This document shows, in pieces, positions 34,890-44,651 of a stretch of 64,000 nt of DNA (position 1 is the first letter of the stretch; each line of letters starts with the position of its first letter). Origin of the DNA: Icerya purchasi. Its lineage: Eukaryota > Arthropoda > Insecta > Hemiptera > Monophlebidae. The stretch is from contig CM077116.1 of assembly GCA_039619475.1 (NCBI GenBank), positions 280,193,258-280,257,257 on the forward strand, given 5' to 3'. The notes under the pieces are model-generated. The model was not told where the DNA came from. It searched no databases and worked only from the letters and a program-made list of their open reading frames with translations. A program made the position numbers and the translations under genes.

Positions 34890-36530
34890 TCAACATAAAT
34901 GGTCTTCAACACATCAATGTGTGGGTCAGTGACAATCACCGCAGACCAGATGTCGCCTCCCCTTGCAGCCAGTATTCTTCCACCACCTAGGAACAGAACT
35001 CTACCGGAAAGTTCGGCTGGAACTGCGAATATTCAAAGGTGCGGAAGTCGCCCCTTCACTGCCTCAATGTGGTGGCCGGCTGAGGCTATAGCCAGAAGCT
35101 CGAGCAGTCTCTTAACTGACTCGGCCTCCCCCACCACAACTAATACTCCAGCTCGGATTGGGTTGATCTTCTTAATAGTGACTCATATTCCCTTGAGGGG
35201 CACCTTCTTGTTAAGGAGGGCCCTGACCGCCTCCGCAGTCTTGCACTCTACGCTGTGGCGAATGGCCACTAAATGTCTTGCTAGGTTGGGGATTTTGGGG
35301 ATGGTAACCAGTGGAAGTTTACTCAGTTTACCAGCCTTTGGCAGTGAAGCCCCAACTGATGCGTTTCCCTTCACAGTGCTCTTATTGTGGCCCGGGCAAA
35401 CATTCTGCAGTTGCTACTTTTGCATAGGACAAGTCCACCACCTGCTACGGAGACTTTCCTGCGTTTGTTCTTTGGCTGCAACCCACCCGCTCGGCAACCG
35501 GGGTCCGCCTCGTGGAAGGCGCACCATCCCCAGCTGGAACACTTAGGCCAATGTTGTTATTATTTTTATTCTTGCGGCCGCAGTTTCTTTGCTGCTTTTC
35601 TCCTGGCCTTTATTTCCACTGGAGGCAGCAGTGGAGGCAACAGGAGTTCCAGCTATGTTACTGGAGGCTGACGACTTTGCTGGCTGCTTGCCCTTAGTGC
35701 CACAGTTTTTATTGGCCATCCCATTGTTGGCGGTCTGGCTGACTGCTCCCAGGGAATGACGCCATTCACAAAAAATTTCCAATGTCTCATCTTGCCGGGA
35801 ACAGAGCTCATCGAGACAGAAGAATATCATGAAGGACGCCCACTTCCTCCGTGATCGTGTCCTTATTGACGCGGGCGAGTTTCCCGTGGCTAACAAGCAT
35901 ACATTTCAGTATGGCATCCTTTGCCCAGCTTGCCCGCTGAAGAAGGTGCAATCACAGAGTCGCCTCTGACTCCCTGTAGCAATGAACACTAATTAACCCG
36001 TCGTGGCACCCTATTATATCGCCTTCAGCTGCACATTCCAGTAGGTCCATTTCCTGTAGTTCTGGCACAGGTGCCGCAGTCCTTCAACAGAGGCAGCTTC
36101 TGGGACCTCGCCCCAGTATCTCTCAAGCCGTGGGGCATGCTAACCTGCCAGGTAGTTTCCACTACCCCCGCACTCGACAGTGTGGCATTCCTGGCTCCCC
36201 GAGTGCAGGACCTTCAGAGAGGTGAGCTTTGTGGGAGGGGCAATCTCCACTGCAACTGGCAATGCTTCACACTTTCTTAACAACGTTTCCTTTGTACCCA
36301 ACAGTGTGCAAGGACCTGTGCCAGCACCTTCTGCCTGTTGCAATGCCCCGGTGCTCAGGTTTGCACCAGCCCCTGTTGAGGGGAAGGATCCATCTTGGGG
36401 GGTTGGCTCGTCTTCCACCATGGAGGCTGATAAATCAATCACCAAGGTGGGCAACTCCCCAGTCACCATTTGTGTTTCGGCGGGGACTGGTACCGAGGCA
36501 CCAGGCGCCGAAGCACCGGGCATTGCAACT
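34890..36530 (-). pseudogene. R1-clade Gag (ORF1), degenerate subfamily
   Basis: Homologous block by block to the intact Gag of units A-C, but broken into at least three frames. These are the N-terminus MPGASAPGAS with QECHTVECGGSGNYLAG (36526-36140), DELCSRQDETLEIFCEW with GTPVAS (35896-35543), and LARHLVAIRHSVECKT with ALLNKKVPLKG (35374-35183). More decayed sequence runs to 34890. The zinc-knuckle region is missing, because the sequence passes directly into the endonuclease fragment. It encodes an RNA-binding coat-like protein in intact relatives. Confidence 0.8.
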
Positions 36531-36826
36531 GGTCTGCTCAGCCATAGTGCTTTTATCTGATTCACTACTTATCAGCGGGTGGGATATGTAATGAATCATC
36601 GTTGACCTGAAGGTTAGGCTGACCAAATTCCGTGCTTTCAACAGTCGAGCCTTGACTGCTAAGAACGCAGAATCCTATGGGCCATAATCCCAACTTGTCA
36701 CACGAATGCACTCGCAAACAATAACACTACTGACCGAACAGACTAGCTCAGTCAGAGACCACTCGAGAACACTGTTGTCTGAAATTGTTATTTACATCGC
36801 CAATAAGTAAATTAACAGTACTATAG
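36531..36826 (-). other. 5' untranslated region of the preceding element
   Basis: It shares blocks with the leaders of units A-C (ACTCGAGAACA, CAGTCAGAGACC, CAGAATCCTATGGGCC). Its first bases (CTATAGTACTG on the minus strand, from 36826) follow immediately after GTGCCGACC and the 3' end of another element. Confidence 0.6.
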
Positions 36827-36836
36827 GGTCGGCACT

Positions 36837-37312
36837 ATGACTAGCGTTTGTATTTTGTCCGCCACCACCCGACGTGTTCAATCGGTTTTCCTTTCACACG
36901 GCTTGCACCGAACCCGGAACAATTAGGCTCCTCACAATTACCCCACTAGTCGGAAGGCAATTAGCAAGTTATAGATCCGGCACTGGAATATACGCTGGCA
37001 AGAGCGCCGAGGAAGGAGCGGTGGACAGCCTCACTGCCCGGCAACCGCACTCTACTAGACAACTGTCCACCACCTCCAACCCCAGTCATTGCAGAGTTAT
37101 TACTATCTCTGCAAAGTGTGATTGACGACTCAAAATCGCCGGAGCCACCTTGGTGGACGCCAGTGACATGGAAGTCAATCACATACTTCGCAGTTGTTAC
37201 TAGGACACCAGATGCACATGGTGGTGGGTTCTCATTGAGTTTGAACCTCATCAGGTAGTTTCTGAAGGGGCCGTGACCAGTGATCACCCAAGTAACATAC
37301 TTAGTTGGCACC
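36837..37312 (-). pseudogene. R1-clade ORF2 C-terminus and 3' UTR, divergent subfamily
   Basis: Residues VPTKYVTWVITGHGPF, RNYLMRFKLNENPPPCA and SGVLVTTAKYVIDFH correspond to the C-terminal CxCG...H region, but the second Cys of the CACG motif is Ser. The frame runs to a stop at 36961. The 3' UTR then ends GCTAGTCAT at 36837. The coding part starts exactly at the WLVPTK target codons next to another element's 3' end (37313). Confidence 0.8.
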
Positions 37313-37740
37313 ATGACTAGCGTTTATAATTTTGCCCGCCACTACCCGACGTGTTCAATCGGTTTCCTTTTCACACGTCTTGCACCAAATCTGGAACCAT
37401 AAGGTTCCTCACAATTGCCCCACTAGTCTAGAAGCAATTAGCAAATTATAATTCTGGCGATGGAATATGCGTTGGCAGAAGTCGATATTCACTGAGTCTA
37501 TGTTCTTTTTACGGTGTCCGTGTACACCTTCGGTACCGCCTTCTGGCTCTATTTACTTGTGTGGGCAGGTCCGCGATTTCGCTGCTCCACCAGTTGGCGT
37601 AACGGGACGACCATTTTCGGCGTGGGGGATAGTCCCTTCTGCCAAAGAAAGGGAACTACGCCATTCGCGATATATTTGAAGTGTTTCGTCCAGCCGAGAA
37701 CACATCTAGTCAAAATCCCTTAATATATCGTGAAGTGCGC
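37313..37740 (-). pseudogene. R1-clade 3' UTR joined to ORF2 linker fragment
   Basis: Bases 37313-37440 are a 3' UTR ending GCTAGTCAT with the hairpin GGAACCATAAGGTTCC (37393-37408). Bases 37440-37640 translate on the minus strand to WWSSEIADLPTQVNRARRR, the WW-containing linker between endonuclease and reverse transcriptase. Upstream it fuses to Gag codons near 37650. The reverse transcriptase and C-terminus are deleted. Confidence 0.65.
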
Positions 37741-37755
37741 ACACTTCTCCCGTTA

Positions 37756-38403
37756 TCACTTCCTTACTGGTCTGGGACAATTTCCCGTGGCCGACACGCA
37801 CACACCGAAGTATGGCGTCCCGAGCCTCGGCTGCCTCAGAGTCTTCACTGACTCCCTATAATAACAGTAGGGTACTTTAGTCTCATCGGTCCGGCACCCT
37901 TCATTTTCGCCTCCGACGGTGTTATCACAGTCCAACGGGCCAGTAACCTGATTAAAGACTTCAGAGTCTGGGTGTCGCCACCTTTTCTCGGAGTCGCGGG
38001 CTAGAGGTTCCCCGCCTTGGTCCGATCTATGCCAGGTCGTGCAATGACCATCGGCCAGATAGCTTGTCGCCTGCCCCTTAGCGGCAGTGTGGCATTCATG
38101 ACTGTCCATACCCCCGGCCTTCAGGAGAAGCAGCTTTGTCGGAGGGGCAATCTCCGCATCCAAAGGCATCGTTGACCTCTTCCTTAATAGTAGTTTGGGT
38201 GTCAGTGCTACGCCACCGTCGGCCTCACCCATTGCCAACTGTTGCAACATCCCAATGCCCAGGTTTGCACTGCCCTGAGACAAGGGAAAGGAAGCATCAT
38301 CGCAAAGCATCTGGTCGACCACCAAAGCGGCCAACTTCCTGGTCATTGTTGGAGGGCCGGCGGTGACTGACCCTGAAGAGTCAGGCGCCGGGACCCCAGA
38401 CAT
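37756..38403 (-). pseudogene. R1-clade Gag N-terminal part, third subfamily
   Basis: The frame begins MSGVPAPDSSGSVTAGPP and contains AEIAPPTKLLLLKAGG, HECHTAAKGQATSYLADGHC and CYYRES. These align with AEENAPPAKL, QECHSVV, NYLAGRR and CYRES in the intact Gag. It lacks the second half, including the zinc knuckles. The leader 38404-38668 (minus strand, starting GTACTTCTGTGTGGCCGC) abuts the 3' end of the next element. Confidence 0.8.
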
Positions 38404-38668
38404 TGCAGCTATTTCGGCTAGCCGCCGGCCTTATATCTGAACGTTACGACTCGCGGGGAGAGAGGTAACGTTCGTCGTCGTCTTAAAATATATAAAGGTA
38501 AAATCGTCCTGCCGCAGACAGCCAAATACAGAGCCTTTGTACTGACTGCTTCACTAACGATTTGCACCGTTGGATGCACCAACTTCACCAGTCAAGCGCA
38601 CAAGCGAGCGTCGCAATACAGGCCAACAATAGCAGAATTAGCCCAGTACAGCGGCCACACAGAAGTAC

Positions 38669-39812
38669 ATGACTAGCATTGTAATATATCGCACGCCACC
38701 ACCCGATATGTACCCGGTCCGGTGACCTTCTACATATCTTGCACCGCTCCGGAGCCATATGGCTCCCTATGACCTTCTGCGCCCCAAAACTAGTCATTTA
38801 AAAGGCTGGTCGCAGGATATGTTCCGGCGCTAGAGAGAGCACCGGCGAGAGCGCCGAGGAAAAGCCGATAGACCGCCTCGCTGCCGAGCCAGTCTGCTCT
38901 ACTCGATAACGGCCTACCTAACAGATCCTCAGCCATCGCCGCATTGGTCTTACACGGGGCAGAGGTCGACGTCGCCTCGGACAAGTGAACGTCGACCACA
39001 TGCTCCGCAGTTAATAGGACACCGCATGCGCATGGCGGAGGGTTCTCGTCGAGACTGAACCTGATCAGATAGCTGCCGAAGGGGCCGTGACCAGTGACCA
39101 CCCAAGTAAAGAGCTTGGCAGGCACCAGCCACTTCCTTTCCATCCGAACCCGGACATCTGGAATGTATTGGTAGGTGAGGCGGCCAACAGTGTCTTCCTC
39201 CCACTCCCTTTGCCATTCCAGAAGTATCGCCCCTCAGACCGCCTTTTTACGGGCGGCCTCCGAGACCAACATATTCGGACGGAGTTCTGTCTGACCCGTG
39301 ATAGCCGGCCGGCCCTTTCGGAGCCAGTAGAGTGCTTCCCTTTCCCACACTAGAAGATCTAGGGGGAGCACTCCTGATATCACGCACAGTGCGGCTGTGG
39401 ACGTTGTTCTATACCCTTTGCACATTGACAACAGCGCGGGTCTTTGCGCCATTCTCATCCGGCAGCGAAGCCTGGTCCTCGCCGTTTGGTGTGCAAAGAT
39501 ACTGGCACAGTATCCTGCCATCGCCTCCACTTTTCCCGTGTACACAAGGCGAGCCGTACGAAATGTGAGGCCCCAACCAACCCGTGCCAAGTTGGCAACG
39601 GCGTGATAGCTGGTCCTACACTTCTGACTCACTGTGTCCAAGTGGCCCTTCGTCTTGGCGCCCGCCAGAAGCGTGACACCAAGATATTTAACAGAACCCC
39701 TTAGGAAAAACTGACGGCCGCCGACGCGAAAGGCCGGCTGCCAATCAAGTTTCCCTCGGAGCAATACCGCGACAGACTTGTCGGCACTGAACGACAGTCC
39801 GCCCCTGTCCGC
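38669..39812 (-). pseudogene. R1-clade ORF2 C-terminal third with 3' UTR, one nonsense change
   Basis: A continuous frame from about 39764 reads MLRGKLDWQPAF, SVKYLGVTLLAGAKTKGH, LPLDLLVWEREALYWLRKG and MLVSEAARKKAV, then hits TGA at ~39234 where relatives have CGA. It continues WLVPAKLFTWVVTGHGPF, ENPPPCACGVLLTAEHVVD and LGSEAVYRLFLGALAGAL to 38790. This is the reverse-transcriptase thumb plus the CACG...H C-terminal domain. The 3' UTR ends GCTAGTCAT at 38669 and carries the GGAGCCATATGGCTCC hairpin (38751-38766). Confidence 0.85.
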
Positions 39813-40108
39813 ACATCACGGGTCCGATGCGCGACCCCTGCGGGCAGCCTCTGTCCAGCCACTTCTCAACACACTGACCGTCTCCGGAAGAAATGATTGC
39901 TCGACGGTGAGAAAAGTAACTTGCGAACAAAGCCAGCAAGTTACCTTCTACACCTGTCCTGCGGACCTCCTGAACCATCTGGCTCCAGCTGGCCATGTCA
40001 AACGCGCCCGTTATATCGAAGAACAGCCCGATAACATATTTTGCCGCCGCCCCATCGACATACTCCAGGAGAGAGTTCACAGCATCCCTCATCAGTGTCA
40101 CCACCTAC
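39745..40108 (-). pseudogene. R1-clade reverse-transcriptase palm fragment lacking YADD
   Basis: The frame reads DAVNSLLEYVDGAAAKYVIG, LFFDITGAFDMASWSQMV and GCPQGSRIGPVM, with the first catalytic Asp intact (FFDIT). It then runs out of frame into SADKS-type sequence of another subfamily at ~39812, deleting the YADD box. Upstream it begins with VGGDTDE-type codons fused to DAVNSLL, a second deletion. The codons for VGGD adjoin the 3' end of unit A at 40109. Confidence 0.8.
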
Positions 40109-40237
40109 ATGACTAGCTTTGTAACATATCGCCCGCCACCACCCGATATGTATCCGGTCCGGTGACCTTCTACATATCTTTTACCGCTCCGGAGCCATAT
40201 GGCTCCCTACGACCTTCTGGGCCCCAAAACTAGTCGT

Positions 40238-41371
40238 TTAAAAGGCTGGTCGCAGGATATGTTCCCGGGAACTAGAGAGAGCACCGGCGAGAGCGCCGAG
40301 GAAAAGCCGATAGACCGCCTCGCTGCCGAGCCAGTCTGCTCTACTCGATAACGGCCTACCTAACAGATCCTCAGCCATCGCTGCGTTGGTCTTACACGAC
40401 GCATGGGCCGATGTCGCCTCGGACAAGTGAACATCGACCACATGCTCCAGTGTTAATAGGACACCACATGCGCATGGCGGTGGGTCCTCATTGAGGCTGA
40501 ACCTTGTCAGATAGCTGCCGAAGGGGCCGTGACCAGTGACCACCCAAGTAAAAAGCTTGGTAGGCACCAGGCATTTCCTTTCCATCCGAACCTGGACATC
40601 TGGAATGTACTGGTAGGTGAGGCGGCCGACAGTGTCAGCCTCCCACTCCCTTTGCCATTCCAGAAGTATTTCCCCTCGGACCGCCTTTTTACAGGCGGCC
40701 TCCGAGACCAACATCTCCGGGTGGAGTTCTGTCTGACCCGCGATAGCCGGTCGGCCCTTTCGGAGCCAGTAGAGTGCTGCCCTTTCCCACACTAGAAGAT
40801 CTAGGGGGATCACTCCTGCTATCACGCACAAAGCAGCGGTCGAAGTGGTTCTGTGCGCCCTACACATTGACAACAGCGCAGGCCTTTGCGCCATTCTCAT
40901 ACGGTGACGAAGCCTGGTCTTCGTCGTCCGCCGTGCAAAGACACTTGCACAGTACCCTGCAACTACCTCTACTGTGCCTTTGTAAACAAGGCGAGCCGTA
41001 CGAAAGTGCAGTCCCCCACCGACCCGCGCCAGTTTGGCAACGGCCTGTTAACTGTTCCTGCACTTCTGACTCACCAAGTCCACGTGGTCATGCGTCTTGG
41101 CGCCAGACGACATCGTAACGCCAAGATATTTCACAGAGCGTCGGAGGAAAAACTGGCGACCTCCGACCTGAAAGGCCGGTTGCCACTCAAGTCTACCTCG
41201 AAGCAAAACCGCAATGGAACTTAGGAACGGAATTCCACTGGAGAGGACGTATGGCTCCTGTAAAAGTAGCACATCAATCCCCCGATCAACGATCTCTGCT
41301 CGGAGTTCATGGGAGACAGCTGAGCTTCTCCCCGCATTGATTTGACCGAAGTACAGCGGTTTATTCTGCAT
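40238..41371 (-). pseudogene. deleted ORF2 of unit A (endonuclease start + RT thumb + C-terminal domain)
   Basis: The start MQNKPLYFGQINAGRSS overlaps the Gag stop by 11 nt. It continues IDVLLLQEPYVLSSGIPFL, the first strands of the endonuclease. It then jumps to SIAVLLRGRLEWQPAF, the segment just after the reverse-transcriptase active site, so GGDFNA, the fingers, the palm and YADD are all missing. A TAC to TAA change at ~41048 (relative to unit C) stops the frame at KCRNS. The rest, LPLDLLVWERAALYW to LFLGALAGALS, stays open to 40238 and includes PPPCACGVLLTLEHVVD. The 3' UTR hairpin lies at 40191-40206. Confidence 0.85.
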
Positions 41372-43397
41372 TGGAGGGTGCACCTGCCCCCGCAATGTAT
41401 GCGGTTTTCCTGATTAAAGCCAGTTTGGCCCGGCGCAACGAGAGGCAACGAGGATCGTTTACCCTATGCGCATGATCGTGTCCAGTCGCTCGGCAGAGCG
41501 GACACGACGGAGCGGCGGCCTTCTTTTTACAGTCGGTCGCCTTGTGTCCATCGCCCCCGCAATGCCTACAAACTACCGAAGCGCGATCACACGCCTTCGT
41601 CACATGACCGAACCTCAAGCACTTGAAACATTGTGACACTTCTAATGAATCAGCCACTCTGCACTTGTGCCAGCCAATCGAGACCTTCTTCTTCTTCGCC
41701 GCCAAAAGTTTGGCCCGTGTACCAGCATCAACGCGAACGGTCCAGTTGACCACAACGCGGCCCTTCGGCCCCGATTTGAACCCAGGCTTCATAACAGCAT
41801 CCGGGGACACTTGCCCGTCCTCTTTAATGGCCGTGACGACTTCCTCACCAGAAAGTTCGGCCGGAACAGCGAATATTCTAAGTTGTGGGAGTCGTCCCTC
41901 CACTGCCTCAACGAGGAGGCCGGCTGAGGCTATAGCCGGAAGCTGGAGCAGTCTCTTGACTGACTCAGCCTCCCCCACCTCAACTAAGACTCCGGCCCGA
42001 ATCGGGTTAATCTTCTTAACGGTGATCCCTGTTCCCTTTAGGGGCACCTTCTTGTTAAGGAGGGCCCGAACTTCGTCCGAAGTCTTGCCCTCCACGCTGT
42101 GGCGAATGGCCACTAAATGTCTCGCTGGGTTGAGGCTCTTGAGGACAGTAACTGGCGGCAGTTTACCCAGTTTACTGGTCCCTGGCAGTGCTGCCCCAAC
42201 AGGTGCGTTTCCCTTTACTATGCTCTTAACATGGCCCGGTGGGCATACCGCAGCCACCACTTTCACATACGACAGGTCAACCGCCTGCTCTGGAGTCCTG
42301 CCCACGTTTGTGTTTTGGCCGCGACCCACCGGCTCGCCAACCGGGGTCCGCCTCGGGGAATGCGCGCCATTCCCTACTTGAACTTGAACGCTTTGGCCAA
42401 TGTTCTTGTTATCCTTGTTTTTGCGGCCGCGGTTTCTTCGCCGCTTGGCCTTTCCTTCCTGGCCTTTATGCCCGCTGGAGGCAGCAGCGGAGGCAACAGG
42501 AGTTCCAGCTGCGTTGCTGGGAACTGGCGACTTAGCTGGCTGCTTGCCCTTAGCGCCAGCATTCTTATTATTATTATTAGTATTAGCCTTCCCGTCGTTA
42601 GCAGTCCGGCCGACGGTTCCCAGGGAACGACGCCATTCACAAAGGATATCCAAAGTCTCGTCCTGCCGGGAACAGAGCTCGTCGAGGCTTAGAATAACGT
42701 CGTGAAGTGCGCCCACTTCCTCGGTGATTAAATCCTTATTCCAACGGGGGAGCTTGCCGTGACCAGTGAGCATACATTTAAGTATGGCATCCTTGGCCCG
42801 GGCTGCCCGTTGAATAAGGCGTAATCTCTGAGTCGCCGCTGACTCCCTGTAGCAGCGAACGTCCGATAACTCTTTACGGCACCCTATTAAATTGCCTTCT
42901 GGCGCACATTCCAACGGGGCCATTTCCTGCCGCTCTAGCAACAGCTGCCGCGTTCCTCCAGCGGAGGCAGGTTCCGGGACCTCGCCCCGGTCGTCGTTAG
43001 ACTGCAGAGCCCTCCGACCTGCCAGGTAGTTTTCACTACCTCCGCCCACGACAGAGTGGCATTCCTGGCTCCTCGAGCACAGAGACCTTCGGGAAGGGAG
43101 CTTCGCGGGAGGGGCATTCTCCTCAGCGACCGGCAATGCTCCACGCTTCCGTACCGGCATTTCCCCTGTGCCCAACAGTGTGCAGGGACCTGCGCCAGCT
43201 CCTACTGCCTGCTGCAATGTCCCGGCTTCCGAGTTTGTGCCAGCCCCTTCTAAGGGGAAGGATCCATCATCGGGGGTTGGTTGGTCTTCCACCATAGCGG
43301 ACGTTATGTCGACCGTTATGGTGGACAACTCCCCGGTCACCGTTTGTTCTTCGGCAGAGACTGGCGCCGAGGCACCAGGCGCCGAAGCACCGGACAT
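41361..43397 (-). CDS. R1-clade Gag (ORF1), 678 aa, unit A
   Basis: Intact frame from MSGASAPGASAPVSAEEQ to AGAGAPSNAE. The N-terminal 330 residues are Ala/Pro/Gly-rich and probably disordered. A basic stretch at about 310-330 (KAKRRRNRGRKNKDNK) may bind RNA or act in nuclear import. Residues ~390-560 form the conserved Gag core (ARHLVAIRHSVEGKTSDEV, PIRAGVLVEVGEAESVKRLL). Three zinc knuckles follow near 590-660: CFKCLRFGHVTKAC, CRHCGGDGHKATDC and a CPLC...H...C form. In R1-clade elements this protein coats the RNA and escorts it to the target. The first Met is favoured because the leader upstream has stops. The protein appears identical to that of unit C. Confidence 0.92.
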   Translation of the reverse strand: MSGASAPGASAPVSAEEQTVTGELSTITVDITSAMVEDQPTPDDGSFPLEGAGTNSEAGTLQQAVGAGAGPCTLLGTGEMPVRKRGALPVAEENAPPAKLPSRRSLCSRSQECHSVVGGGSENYLAGRRALQSNDDRGEVPEPASAGGTRQLLLERQEMAPLECAPEGNLIGCRKELSDVRCYRESAATQRLRLIQRAARAKDAILKCMLTGHGKLPRWNKDLITEEVGALHDVILSLDELCSRQDETLDILCEWRRSLGTVGRTANDGKANTNNNNKNAGAKGKQPAKSPVPSNAAGTPVASAAASSGHKGQEGKAKRRRNRGRKNKDNKNIGQSVQVQVGNGAHSPRRTPVGEPVGRGQNTNVGRTPEQAVDLSYVKVVAAVCPPGHVKSIVKGNAPVGAALPGTSKLGKLPPVTVLKSLNPARHLVAIRHSVEGKTSDEVRALLNKKVPLKGTGITVKKINPIRAGVLVEVGEAESVKRLLQLPAIASAGLLVEAVEGRLPQLRIFAVPAELSGEEVVTAIKEDGQVSPDAVMKPGFKSGPKGRVVVNWTVRVDAGTRAKLLAAKKKKVSIGWHKCRVADSLEVSQCFKCLRFGHVTKACDRASVVCRHCGGDGHKATDCKKKAAAPSCPLCRATGHDHAHRVNDPRCLSLRRAKLALIRKTAYIAGAGAPSNAE

Positions 43398-43839
43398 TGC
43401 GGCTTGCTGTTCAGCCGCAGTGCCTTTATCGGATCTACTACCTACCAGCGGGTGGGATAAGCAGCAGACCTTCGTCTGACCTGAAGGTTAGGCCGACCAA
43501 ATTCTACACCTTCGACAGCCGAGCCTTGACTGCCAAGAGCGCAGAATCCTATGGGCCTGAAACCCAACCAGTCGCACGAACGCACTCGCAAACAAAAACA
43601 CCACTGACTGAACAATCATGCACAGTCAGAGACCACTCGAGAACATTGTTGTCTGAATGAAATAACCAATAAAAGTCCACCAAGAGAAATTCGTATCTTT
43701 ATCTTATCATTCTTTACTTAATGAATAACAGTAATTATTTTTTTATCCGAACAAATATTAAAACTTGAGTTTTTTTAAATCGCTATTAACTTATTTTACT
43801 TTTCTAAATACTTTTTATTTTCAATGTAACGTTGAACCC
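43398..43839 (-). other. 5' leader of unit A
   Basis: On the minus strand it starts GGGTTCAACGTTACATTG immediately after target codons GTGCCAACC. It crosses an AT-rich segment (43660-43830) and then a GC-richer one to the Gag start. It contains the empty site for the palindromic insertion found in unit C (ATACTTTTTATTTTCA at 43808-43823). A promoter must lie here or upstream, but I cannot identify it. Confidence 0.6.
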
Positions 43840-44285
43840 GGTTGGCACTAGCCACTTCCTCTCCATTCTCTCCCGGACATCTGGAAGGTATTAGTAGGTG
43901 AGTCGGCCATCCGAAGACGTCTCCCACTCCCTATGCCATTCCAGAAGTATTGCATCTCTGACTGCCTTTTTACAGGCGGCGTCCGAGATCAATAACTCGG
44001 GGCGGTGCTCCGTCTGACCAGTGATAGCCACCCGGCCCTTCGGAAGCCAGTAGAGTGCTGCCCTTTCCCACACTAGAAGATCTGGGGGATCACTCCTGCT
44101 ATCATGCACAATGCAATGGTGGGAGTAGTCCTGTACGTCCTACACATTGACAACAGCGCAGGCCTTTGTGTCATTCTCATATGGTGACGAAGCCTGGTCT
44201 TCGTCGTCCGCCGTGCAAAGACACTTGCACAGTACCTAGCCACTGCTTCCACTGTGCCTTTGTAGACAAGGCGAGCCATACAAAA
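43840..44285 (-). pseudogene. ORF2 C-terminal fragment, ends at the WLVPT site
   Basis: Frames MARLVYKGTVEAVARYCAS, MRMTQRPALLSMCRTYRT, then PPDLLVWERAALYWLPKG and ISDAACKKAVRDAILLEW, before a stop in GRLTY. The sequence then continues out of frame through the WLVPT codons and is cut after GTGCCAACC at 43840. Two frameshifts separate the parts. It is a divergent subfamily, joined at ~44286 to unit B's ORF2. Confidence 0.8.
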
Positions 44286-44651
44286 CTACAGTCCCCAATC
44301 GACCCGCGCCAGTTTGGCAACGGCCTGGTAACTGTTCCTGCACTTCTGACTCACCAAGTCCACGTGGTCATGCGTCTTGGCGCCAGACGACATCGTAACG
44401 CCAAGATATTTCACAGAGCGTCGGAGGAAAAACTGGCGACCTCCGACCTGAAAGGCCGGTTGCCACTCAAGTCTACCTCGAAGCAAAACCGCAACGGAAC
44501 CTAGGAACGGAATTCCACTGGAGAGGACGTATGACTCCTGTAAAAGTAGCACATCAATCCCCCGATCAACGATCTCTGCTCGGAGTTCATGGGAGACAGC
44601 TGAGCTTCTCCCCGCATTGATTTGACCGAAGTACAGCGGTTTATTCTGCAT
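44286..44651 (-). pseudogene. deleted ORF2 of unit B
   Basis: Same endonuclease-start to post-YADD fusion as unit A (GIPFLGS joined to VAVLLRGRLEWQP), ending KLARVDWGL-stop at 44286. The remaining C-terminal codons belong to the divergent subfamily and are out of frame. It overlaps the Gag stop by the same 11 nt. Confidence 0.8.

Larger units (their letters stand above)
40109..43839 (-). mobile_element. gag-only R1-clade unit A
   Basis: Unit A runs on the minus strand from a leader starting at 43839, through an intact Gag (43397-41361) and an internally deleted ORF2 (41371-40238), to a 3' end GCTAGTCAT at 40109. It is 3.73 kb. The segment 39812-43823 is nearly identical to 47969-51980 (constant offset 8157, about ten differences seen by eye). 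Confidence 0.85.

Noticed and set aside
34899..35546. 215-codon plus-strand frame
   Set aside because: Antisense of the degenerate Gag at 34890-36530.
41623..42381. 252-codon plus-strand open frame, repeated at 44903 and 49780
   Set aside because: It is antisense to the intact Gag and repeats only because Gag repeats. GC-rich coding DNA often leaves open antisense frames.
42117..42692. 191-codon plus-strand open frame with hydrophobic stretch
   Set aside because: Antisense shadow of the Gag Ala/Pro-rich and Asn-repeat region; no independent evidence.
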